Origin: Ktedonobacterales bacterium
GTDB taxonomy: Bacteria; Chloroflexota; Ktedonobacteria; Ktedonobacterales; Ktedonobacteraceae
Reading direction: 5' to 3'
Assembly: GCA_027451525.1 (NCBI GenBank)
Contig: DAIDJF010000056.1
Coordinates: 1 to 36,016 of the forward strand
Length of the DNA: 36,016 nt
Below the pieces are notes generated by a model that made no database searches, had not been told where the DNA came from, and saw only the letters and a program-made list of their open reading frames with translations. Shown here one piece after another: positions 22,912-30,518 of the stretch (position 1 is the stretch's first letter; every line of letters starts with the position of its first letter). The translations under genes were made by a program, and so were the position numbers.

Positions 22912-24969
22912 TTAGAATGTACTCCTGCCTGCTCGTAGAGCATTCAGGATGACAATCACATCAAAAGCTTCCTGCAAAAGAGCTCCAGCGGCTGGGCTAA
23001 TGAAGCCGAGGGCCGCGAAGATCATGGCAATCACACTTAGTCCCATGCCGACCCAGATGCCCTGCAAGGCAACACGCATGACATGGCGACCCAGACGGAC
23101 CGCTCGCACGACACGCAGGATATCTGTTGAAAGCAGCACGCTATCAGCGGCTGAAGCGGCGGCGGTTAAACCTTGTGTGCCGAGTGCCATGCCAACTGTG
23201 GCACTGGCCAGCGCGGGCGCATCGTTAATGCCATCGCCCACCATCAGTACACGTTGCCCTTGCTGCTCAAGTTCCTTGACGATGCGCACCTTATCTTCCG
23301 GCAGGCAACGCGAGATCACGCGGTCTACTTGTGCGATCTTGCCAATCTGTTGTGCTACCACATCGCCATCGCCCGTTAGCAGAATCGTTTCTTTGATCCC
23401 TAGGGCACGCAAATCGGTTGAAAGGCGTGAAAGTTCTGGGCGTGGCACATCTTCGAGAACCAGAAGTCCCTCGACCTGTTTCTGCACGGCAATGAAGCTA
23501 CAGATTTGACCAAGCTCGACGCGCCTCTCACGTTCTGAAAGGAAGAAATCTGGTACAGTAATTGCAAGGTGCTGCATGAAGGTGCGATTGCCAACCGCGA
23601 CTTCCACATCATTTTTTGAGCCTTGCTCCTCGACCGAGGGCTTTTCAGTGAGTACTGGCACACGTCCGTGGACACCTTTGCCGAAGACTTCCTCGAAATC
23701 GCTGGCTGAACTGAGGGATAAGGCGCGTTCTTGGGCGGCTTCTACGACGGAGCGTGCCAGGATATGCGCTGAGAGTTGTTCAACCGAGGCGGCAAAGCGT
23801 AGCAGCTCGTTTTCGTCATATAGGGAGGGACTGTGGATAGGGTCGTCTGTGCCCACTACGGCATTGGCTTGTTCAGCCTGCTGTGCGAGGACGATGGTGG
23901 TTACTTTGGGGATGCCCAACGTGAGCGTCCCAGTCTTATCAAAGACGACGACCGTCACTTCTCCCAGTTGTTCAATGGCCCCACCGCTCTTGATGATAAT
24001 GCCATTGCGTGCGGCGAGATCGATGCCAGATATAATGGCAATTGGCGTGGCTAAGATCAGTGGACAGGGAGAGGCGACAACCAGCACCGCCAGCGCGTAG
24101 ATGCTATCGCCGAATAAGACCCAGGTCAAGCCTGCCAAGCCCACTGCTACAAGGGTGAAACCGATACTATAGCGATCTGCTAGACGGTGGATTGGTGCTT
24201 TCTGTGTCTGTGCTTCCTCTACGAGGCGAACAATTTGTGCATATTTACTCTCTACACTCCGTTTGCTGGCACGAATTTTCAGAACACCGTCCAGGTTAAC
24301 ACTTCCAGAAAGAACAAGCATCCCAGGGGCTTTGCGGACTGGCACAGGTTCGCCCGTCAGGTCTGCTTCGCTTAGGCTCGCAGAACCAGAGGTGATGGTG
24401 CCATCGACGGGGATCAATTCACCCGGTTTGACGACGATCTCCATGCCGACTTCGACCTGGTCAGCCGGAATGTTGACCAGTTCCTCTCCCTGCCAGATAT
24501 GCGCAGTACGCGGAGCGCGGTCAGCGAGTGCTGAGAGCGAAGAGCTTGCACGGCGGAGAGCATATGCCTCTAATGCCTCGCCACCGGAGAGCATCAAGAC
24601 GACCAGCGCGCCTGCCAGATATTGCCCCAAGATAACTGAGCCTGCAATCGCTAAAATAGCGATCACATCGACCCCAAATTCCTTGTGTAGGAAATGTTGT
24701 ACGGTTTCCCATAGCAGTGGCACACCCCCTAGGAGTATGACTGCAAGCAGTATCCAGTTTGCAATCATACCATAGCCAGTCAGCCAGAATACAAGGCTCG
24801 CTGCCATCAGTACGATCGCTCCACTAGGAATAGGGTAGTGTTTCACCATATCCCACGCTTGTTCGGGCCACCGCTGCTTAGGTGGTAGCGTGGGCGTCTT
24901 CTCTACTTCTGCCACAACATGTGAAGTAGTAGGAATTGTGAGTAGATTCGTGTTTTGTCTCTCTGGCAT
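22912..24969 (-). CDS. Heavy-metal P1B-type ATPase with SPC motif
   Basis: A 685-residue metal exporter: TGEP 205-208, the membrane metal site SPCPL 300-304, phosphorylated Asp344 in DKTGTLT, and GDGINDAPALA. There is no N-terminal CxxC metal-binding domain or His-rich tail. An SPC site marks the P1B-4-like branch (Co, Fe or Zn), yet two other P1B landmarks differ. The nucleotide-domain HP dipeptide is replaced by HI (QLSAHILARSVV), and the last helix reads QEAFDVIVILNALRAG where many P1B pumps have HEGST. It may therefore be a less-studied subgroup. AGAGGT lies 8 nt before ATG 24969. The rubrerythrin gene follows 125 nt downstream, after nested GC-rich palindromes. Confidence 0.88.
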   Translation of the reverse strand: MPERQNTNLLTIPTTSHVVAEVEKTPTLPPKQRWPEQAWDMVKHYPIPSGAIVLMAASLVFWLTGYGMIANWILLAVILLGGVPLLWETVQHFLHKEFGVDVIAILAIAGSVILGQYLAGALVVLMLSGGEALEAYALRRASSSLSALADRAPRTAHIWQGEELVNIPADQVEVGMEIVVKPGELIPVDGTITSGSASLSEADLTGEPVPVRKAPGMLVLSGSVNLDGVLKIRASKRSVESKYAQIVRLVEEAQTQKAPIHRLADRYSIGFTLVAVGLAGLTWVLFGDSIYALAVLVVASPCPLILATPIAIISGIDLAARNGIIIKSGGAIEQLGEVTVVVFDKTGTLTLGIPKVTTIVLAQQAEQANAVVGTDDPIHSPSLYDENELLRFAASVEQLSAHILARSVVEAAQERALSLSSASDFEEVFGKGVHGRVPVLTEKPSVEEQGSKNDVEVAVGNRTFMQHLAITVPDFFLSERERRVELGQICSFIAVQKQVEGLLVLEDVPRPELSRLSTDLRALGIKETILLTGDGDVVAQQIGKIAQVDRVISRCLPEDKVRIVKELEQQGQRVLMVGDGINDAPALASATVGMALGTQGLTAAASAADSVLLSTDILRVVRAVRLGRHVMRVALQGIWVGMGLSVIAMIFAALGFISPAAGALLQEAFDVIVILNALRAGRSTF

Positions 24970-25273
24970 AATATATTTACCTCTTTATCTCTTTCTAGTA
25001 TCACATATGTCTATCACAGAACCTTCTCAAATGATCTTTATAATCTCACAAAGAAAAAGCAGTGCAGGAATCAGACGCATAGGCCGTTTGAGCAGATGAT
25101 GCGTTTGTTCAATGCGTGTTTTGAGGGCAGATAGAGCTAAAAAGTTTTCTTCCTCGCTCTCAGGTAGGATGAATGTGGCGAATTCTTCTTTGTGTCAGGG
25201 TTGGTACGTAGGGTAGTGTGTAAGCGTTTCAGTTGCCAAAACGTTTCTATCGGGGCGTGGAATTTATTTCCTC

Positions 25274-25302
25274 TTGCCAAATAAGCAAACAGGCTCTATA
25301 CT
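25274..25302 (+). promoter_or_regulatory. Sigma70-type promoter for the tail-hub-like gene
   Basis: TTGCCA (25274-25279), 17-nt spacer, TATACT (25297-25302): 5/6 matches in each box. The start point would fall near 25309, only about 14 nt before ATG 25323 and about 70 nt before ATG 25380. The remaining part of the 353-nt gap (24970-25273) shows no gene. Confidence 0.65.
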
Positions 25303-25322
25303 AGTAGAAGAGAACTGTTTTC

Positions 25323-27437
25323 ATGGCGTTTTCTCCTCATACATCTTCCTCGTTCTTTCCCGCAGAAAGGTTCTTCACAATGGTCCGCTCAATTGATAGT
25401 GCGCTCCTCAACGCACTCAACGCCACCTCGCGCTGCCCCTCGCTTACCTTGACGGTTGAAGATCATATTATCCACTATGCTGCCTATCAATCACCCTCTA
25501 CTGCTGATGCCTGGAATGATCTCTGTATCGCCGCTGATAATAGTATCGTGCGCGTGCAGGTGACCCGTGGCGGGACAGGCTTTGCCGCGAACTGTCAAAT
25601 ACAACGGGTTACCGACCCGACGCAAGCAGCGCAATGGGCAAACTGGACAACGCTCCCTGGAGCCACGGGCACGATGTTTCAAGATGGAGGGTGCGCGATC
25701 TCGAACTCCGCTGGTATCTTACATGCCTTCGCACAGCGAGGCACAGGCGGCAACAACCTGTGGGTCTGGACCTCGATGGATAATGGGGTGACATGGAGTG
25801 GGCCTGTGAGCGTGCTGGTTCCGCCCGGTAGCGCACTGCTGAAAGGGATTGGTAGCGCAGGTAACAACGATGTCTTTTTTCTGTATGACGTGAGTGGCGG
25901 TGAGGCAATGGGGGCAGCGTTTTATGCTGGTGGTTCCTGGTCCGCCCTGACGACCTGGACCTTGCCCACGATCACCTATGGCGAGGGCCTTGCGCCAGTC
26001 TGGACGGGAGCAAGCTATACTATCGTCTATTCCGATGGCTATACGCTCTTTTCGTGTGTCTACACCCCTGCCACCTCTAGCTGGAGCAGCAGTAGTGTGA
26101 TTGCCCCCTCAACAAATGCCGCTATCGGGCGCATTGCCCCGCGTATCACGTTTGCGGATAACCTCTACACGTTGACTTGCATCGAGAGCGATTCGGGGGT
26201 GATGACTGGCACCGTGTATAGCTATCCTCGCCTGAGGCAGTCAGCCGACCTGCTGCACTGGTCCAATGGCCTTATCGTGCCAGATATGGTGGTGAGTTAT
26301 GGTGCAACGGCTTTCAAACTCCCTGCGCCTGCCAGTGGAACAGCTGGTGCGCGCTACTACCTTGTTTCAATGGCTTCAATCTACAGTGCCATAGTTTTTC
26401 AGACGAGCAATAGCAATCAGTTTCTAAGCGCGTCGGCCTCGCTCCTCTCGTATCAACGGCATGAGCAGGTTGGTAAGCCTGCACGTGTGGAACTTGTGTT
26501 GGATAACGCGAACGGTGTCTACGATAGTTATGTGAGCAGTGGGGGAGTTTATAAGCCATTGGGCCTTAATACGACACTGGTATTGAGCGAGGGCTATCTC
26601 GCAGGTACGCCCCCGACCATCAGTGATGTCATAAAAACGGGTACCTATCATCTGGTGCAGATGCAGTTTGTGCGCACACCCACCGCCAATTTCCTGCATA
26701 TCCTCGCCCTGGACCTTTCGCGTAATCTGGACCTCGTAGCGCGTTATCAGGTGAGTTGGAGTAACCAGATGGTGAGTTACCTGATAACGGAGATATGTGC
26801 GCGCGCGGGATTGTTTGGTTTGCAGGTGCCCACAACCGCGCAGATGAGTGAGATTGTGACGATGTTTGTGTTGCAGGCGGGACAGACCTATCGCCACGCT
26901 CTTGACGAGCTTTGTTCCATCTATGGCCTGCACTACTTCCTTGACCAGAACGAGGTGATGCAGTTTCGCGAGCTATCGAGCAGCGATCCCTCCGTCTGGA
27001 GTTATCAACCGGAAATAGAGAGCGTGACCTTTGGCAGCGATGACCAGCGCGCAAACCATGTGATTGTGAATGGCAAGCCGCCAGTGGGCGGAGCAATCGG
27101 CGCGTTGACAAGTGCGGAGGCATATGACGCGCCGCATATGCATCTGATTGGATTAGAGCGTATCGTCTATCATGTTGATCAAAAGCTGCAAACGAGTGCG
27201 CAATGTAGTCAGAAAGCCGCCTTTGTGCTGGCAGAGCAGCAACGCTTACAGGTCAAACACAGCGTAACCGTACCGCTCAATCCTGCTTTACAGTTGTTGG
27301 ATGGTATTACCATCAGCGATAGTATCGCCCCAACAGGTAGTGGGCAACAGGCAACAGGCAGGATTGTGCAGAGCAAGGTGATCTATGACGCGCAGAAGGG
27401 AGTAAACGAGCAACAACTGCTGCTTGAAGGTATGTAG
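25323..27437 (+). CDS. Phage-tail-hub-like protein with N-terminal propeller-like half
   Basis: A 704-residue protein. Residues from about 20 read MVRSIDSALLNALNATSRCP, the way many phage tail proteins open. Residues 60-350 contain repeated aromatic/Gly-rich strands (VWTSMDNGVTWSGPV, a BNR/Asp-box-like turn), suggesting a beta-propeller. From about 370, VELVLDNANGVYD, then LITEICARAGLFGLQVP and the Y-R-HALDELCSIYGLHYFLD segment, resemble tail hub or baseplate proteins (gpD/gp27-like), with strands continuing to the end. There is no signal peptide. ATG 25380 has AAAGG nearby and may be the true start. It stands alone: no tail tube, sheath, tape-measure or capsid genes are near, and it converges on a membrane-protein gene 4 nt away. 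Confidence 0.6.
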   Translation: MAFSPHTSSSFFPAERFFTMVRSIDSALLNALNATSRCPSLTLTVEDHIIHYAAYQSPSTADAWNDLCIAADNSIVRVQVTRGGTGFAANCQIQRVTDPTQAAQWANWTTLPGATGTMFQDGGCAISNSAGILHAFAQRGTGGNNLWVWTSMDNGVTWSGPVSVLVPPGSALLKGIGSAGNNDVFFLYDVSGGEAMGAAFYAGGSWSALTTWTLPTITYGEGLAPVWTGASYTIVYSDGYTLFSCVYTPATSSWSSSSVIAPSTNAAIGRIAPRITFADNLYTLTCIESDSGVMTGTVYSYPRLRQSADLLHWSNGLIVPDMVVSYGATAFKLPAPASGTAGARYYLVSMASIYSAIVFQTSNSNQFLSASASLLSYQRHEQVGKPARVELVLDNANGVYDSYVSSGGVYKPLGLNTTLVLSEGYLAGTPPTISDVIKTGTYHLVQMQFVRTPTANFLHILALDLSRNLDLVARYQVSWSNQMVSYLITEICARAGLFGLQVPTTAQMSEIVTMFVLQAGQTYRHALDELCSIYGLHYFLDQNEVMQFRELSSSDPSVWSYQPEIESVTFGSDDQRANHVIVNGKPPVGGAIGALTSAEAYDAPHMHLIGLERIVYHVDQKLQTSAQCSQKAAFVLAEQQRLQVKHSVTVPLNPALQLLDGITISDSIAPTGSGQQATGRIVQSKVIYDAQKGVNEQQLLLEGM

Positions 27438-27441
27438 CCCG

Positions 27442-27936
27442 TTACGCCTTGCCTGCGCGGCGACGGCGGTTAAGGGCCGCCTTGCGTCGATGCTCACGCC
27501 GTTTCTGCTCTATTCTGGCTTGTGCCTGGGGATCACTCTCGTTGTTCTCATACGCACTTGCTGCGCTCATGTTTGCTGTTCCGACTGGTTGTGGCGCAGC
27601 GGTGCGGCGGCGTACATTTCTAATGCCCTGAAAGATGACCATGCCTGCCAGTATGCCAGAGGCAACAATGACAACCAGGTAAAAAGGAACAACAATTGTG
27701 TTCAAGCTAGCTGGTAGCCAGTGTGAAGAGATACCAATATTCAGCAAGAAAGCAACCGAGAGCAGAATGTACTCGATGCCAGTCAAAATATTGATTTGAG
27801 CATACCAGGGTCGTTTCTGCGTCTCTTGGGCACCCATTTGGCGTCTCCGTCGCTGGCCCAACAAAATGTTGTAGATGCCCAGGGCGATGAAGAGAATACA
27901 GAACAACAGGATAATGGATGGATTGATACCAAGCAT
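27442..27936 (-). CDS. Small three-helix membrane protein of unknown function
   Basis: A 164-residue protein with hydrophobic segments near 7-27, 48-67 and 77-100. A basic, Gln/Arg-rich C-terminal tail follows (AQARIEQKRREHRRKAALNR). I do not recognise a family. The very basic cytosolic end could contact RNA, ribosomes or acidic lipid. It lies 36 nt downstream of the zinc-ribbon membrane protein on the same strand, so the two may be co-expressed, and its stop is 4 nt from that of the convergent tail-hub-like gene. Confidence 0.7.
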   Translation of the reverse strand: MLGINPSIILLFCILFIALGIYNILLGQRRRRQMGAQETQKRPWYAQINILTGIEYILLSVAFLLNIGISSHWLPASLNTIVVPFYLVVIVASGILAGMVIFQGIRNVRRRTAAPQPVGTANMSAASAYENNESDPQAQARIEQKRREHRRKAALNRRRRAGKA

Positions 27937-27972
27937 AAATTGGCCCCTTGCTAAAGAAGAGTCACCAGCGGC

Positions 27973-30060
27973 TTAGTTAGAGCCGCTGATGTTGACAGGT
28001 ATGTGCTGTGCCATATTGTCGTAGTAGACAGTGATATGGTAGGTATCATTAAGATTAGCACCTGTGCATGCCAATTTCAATACTTGTGTTGAGCCAGTGG
28101 GACCACCTGGGTCGAGTGACCCTAACACATCGGCTCGACCATTGATAGTAATATGGTGCTGACTAAAGGTATCATCAACTTTGGCTTCCCACTGGACGGG
28201 TGTGTTGCTGAGATCAATCAGTGTGAGCGTAGCCTGACAGGTTCCACCGGCCTGAATACCAGCAGTTACCGGATTGGGGTTGATGACCAGTTCGGGCGTG
28301 CTTGTGCCGATCTGCAAGCTAACTGGAAGAATAACTTGTCCCTGCCCCGCAATTGTAAAGATGACACTTCCAGTGTAGGGGCCATTTTTCAGACTTGCCG
28401 TTACGACATCAATGCCGATATTGGCGGTTGCGTCCATATTCAGCGTGCCCTGTGTCATATCCGTGGTGATTAAGAGCCAGTTTGCGCCATCGTTCGTCAC
28501 GGTGGTTGATGTCCACTGGAGAATATTATTGGTGCGATTTTTAAGAACGATGCGCTGACCCGGTGGGTTGCTTTGCCCCAGTGTGGCAGTGAATTTGAGG
28601 CTGGTCAAGACTGTACCTTGTACTGTAGTCACCTCGGCAACCGTTGTCGTGCTGACGTTGCTTTGCGGCAAGATTTGTAAGTCAAGAAATGCGTGTTTGC
28701 CGATCTGATTATCCTGAGCTTGTAGGACGTAGCTGCCAGCAAGTGTCGTTGCCGGAATAGGAATGGTCGCCGTAAATGTTCCCTGACTGGAGGCGCGTGT
28801 CGAGACGGTCAGTTGTGAGGCATTGAGCAGGAAGATGATCGTGTTGCCCGCGCCAAAATAGGCCCCATGCACGGAAAGGCTCTGACCCGCCTTCACCGTT
28901 GTCGTGTTTGTGCCGTTGACAGAAATCATGGGATCAGGGCCACTACTGATGGTATTAATCTGATTTTGTAGTGGTGTACCCGTGATATAGGTTGAGATGA
29001 TGTATATTCCCAGGCCACCGATCAGACAGATCATCATCACGATTGTGACCCAGAAGCCAAAACTCATACTCTGTTTTTGTTGTGCCTTTTTCGGCAAGAC
29101 GACTGCCCGCATACGCGCAATGCTATGCTGCATTGCCATGAGTGGTTGCGGAACGGCTGCCTGTCCACGCGAGACATCCACGGCTGGGCCTGCCTCGTCG
29201 TGCTGGCGGTTTAACCAGCTTGAGCGCCATTGTTCAGCGGCCCTACTTGTAGCAACCAGGCTTTCTGGCGCGAGCATGGGAGCGGGAGTTTGTACTGGCG
29301 GCATTGGTGCTGGTCGTCCCATTGGCATGTTGCCTAAGGCGGGATCAGGCCCTATCCCTGGTAACGATGGCATGGCTCCTGGCTGCGCAGGCGATGGCGG
29401 CGGTGTTGTCATCGGCGTAACTGGCGGTCTGCCAAGTGGTGGTAGAACGGGAGTCGCCGTTGCCGAGGAAGCAGGAGCCGTTGGTGTTGTGCCATTTGCG
29501 CTCACTGGTCCTCTTGTCCCCTGCGCGAATGGCGTTTGTGGGGCCATATTTGCAGGCGCACTTTGTACTGGCGGTTGGCTCGGTACTGGTTGCCCTCCAC
29601 GTCCCTGCGCCCCCGGCGCGAATGGTGTGGTGCCCATCTGCTGATTCTGCCTTGAAGGAGCGGTCGGACGAGTCGGAATAGACGGATTCGTGGGACGTTT
29701 AGGTGGCGTGCTTACCCTCACTGGCTGGATGCTATTCGCCGCTGGCATACCCGACGCACTGGGTGGAACACTCCCCTGCATGGGAACTGGACGTTGCATG
29801 CCGGGCGGCATATTCGATGGTGGCATATTGCCCTGCTGAGGACCACCGACAGGAGCCGGCCCACCCATGGGCCGTGGTGGCGTCTGCATCTGTTGTGCGC
29901 CTGGCCCTGTCATCCTGGGCGGTGGCTGCGTCGGCGCAGAGGCTGACGAGCGTTGTGCTGTAGCGGGCACAATCCCCATTTCCTCGCGTCGTAAGCCACA
30001 CCTATTACAGAAATGTGCTTCTTTTGGCAATTCAGCGTTACACCTGGGACAGCGAAACAT
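27973..30060 (-). CDS. Zinc-ribbon / proline-rich / single-TM protein with Ig-like ectodomain
   Basis: A 695-residue mosaic. It begins with a zinc ribbon (FRCPRCNAELPKEAHFCNRCG, two CxxC pairs), followed by about 260 residues of Pro/Gly/Gln/Met-rich low-complexity sequence. A short basic stretch comes next, then one membrane helix near 340-362 (FWVTIVMMICLIGGLGIYII). About 330 residues of Thr/Asn-rich beta sequence follow, with IPT/Ig-like features (AGQSLSVHGAYFGAGNTIIF) and a second Ig-like repeat. The zinc ribbon would be cytosolic and the Ig-like part outside. The start is set at ATG 30060, which has AGAGGG at 9 nt; GTG 30066 is closer than usual to it. Sensor or surface-scaffold roles are possible, but the function is unknown. 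Confidence 0.75.
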   Translation of the reverse strand: MFRCPRCNAELPKEAHFCNRCGLRREEMGIVPATAQRSSASAPTQPPPRMTGPGAQQMQTPPRPMGGPAPVGGPQQGNMPPSNMPPGMQRPVPMQGSVPPSASGMPAANSIQPVRVSTPPKRPTNPSIPTRPTAPSRQNQQMGTTPFAPGAQGRGGQPVPSQPPVQSAPANMAPQTPFAQGTRGPVSANGTTPTAPASSATATPVLPPLGRPPVTPMTTPPPSPAQPGAMPSLPGIGPDPALGNMPMGRPAPMPPVQTPAPMLAPESLVATSRAAEQWRSSWLNRQHDEAGPAVDVSRGQAAVPQPLMAMQHSIARMRAVVLPKKAQQKQSMSFGFWVTIVMMICLIGGLGIYIISTYITGTPLQNQINTISSGPDPMISVNGTNTTTVKAGQSLSVHGAYFGAGNTIIFLLNASQLTVSTRASSQGTFTATIPIPATTLAGSYVLQAQDNQIGKHAFLDLQILPQSNVSTTTVAEVTTVQGTVLTSLKFTATLGQSNPPGQRIVLKNRTNNILQWTSTTVTNDGANWLLITTDMTQGTLNMDATANIGIDVVTASLKNGPYTGSVIFTIAGQGQVILPVSLQIGTSTPELVINPNPVTAGIQAGGTCQATLTLIDLSNTPVQWEAKVDDTFSQHHITINGRADVLGSLDPGGPTGSTQVLKLACTGANLNDTYHITVYYDNMAQHIPVNISGSN

Positions 30061-30066
30061 ACACAC

Positions 30067-30518
30067 AACCCTCTTATAATTACTATTGCTCTAACATCGT
30101 CCTCTTCAAAAAGAACCACTTACCGAAGTCCTCTATTGTTAGTATTCGGATAGTTGTTATCATTGTTATAGTTGCATATATCTTTCTCACGAGCAACTTT
30201 TCAGTACTATCGTCATATCAGAAAGCAGGCAAGATGCGTTGGTGATTTTCTCGTAGGGAAATAATCAAAGAAAAGCATAGGATGTGGTGGAAAACCACCA
30301 GCGAGCGCGTTTACAGGAGGTTTGCTCTTTCTTCTTAAGGTGATACATCCTATGCTTATCTATAGGATGTATCTGGCTAAAGGAGTGGGTAAGGTGGAAA
30401 CCTGAGAAAGAATACGGCTGTCTTTTGGCAAAAAACAAGTAGTTTGGTCTTGACGAATGGCGAAAAATCGCTAAAATCTATAGAGGATACTTATAATTTG
30501 TAGATTTATGAGGTTTGC
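30067..30518 (+). ncRNA. Gap upstream of hemA with mutually exclusive hairpins
   Basis: This 452-nt gap has no convincing gene. Segment 1 (aagcataggatgt, 30273-30285) is an exact complement of segment 2 (acatcctatgctt, 30345-30357). Part of segment 2 (30342-30353) is also an exact 12-nt complement of segment 3 (30362-30373), separated by 8 nt. A 6-bp hairpin (tggtgg-aaaa-ccacca, 30285-30300) sits next to segment 1. Pairing 1:2 and pairing 2:3 cannot coexist, which is the layout of attenuators and riboswitches. I do not match it to a known class. The best hemA promoter lies downstream of it, so it would be in the hemA message only if transcription starts further upstream. Confidence 0.4.
30450..30477 (+). 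promoter_or_regulatory. Sigma70-type promoter for the haem operon
   Basis: TTGACG (30450-30455), a 16-nt spacer and TAAAAT (30472-30477). The spacer contains gcga-aaaa-tcgc (30461-30472), a small palindrome positioned where a repressor or a DNA-twisting activator could act. The predicted leader before the hemA ATG is about 35 nt. Confidence 0.55.

Noticed and set aside
25219..25231. LacI/CcpA-like operator tgtaagcgtttca upstream of the tail-hub-like gene
   Set aside because: It is one base shorter than the 14-bp consensus and a single half-good match, so it is not supported.
30370..30420. T-box or TPP riboswitch, suggested by ggtggaaacc and ctgaga
   Set aside because: The T-box core (AGGGTGGNACCGCG) and the paired TPP motifs are not present; only short fragments match by chance.
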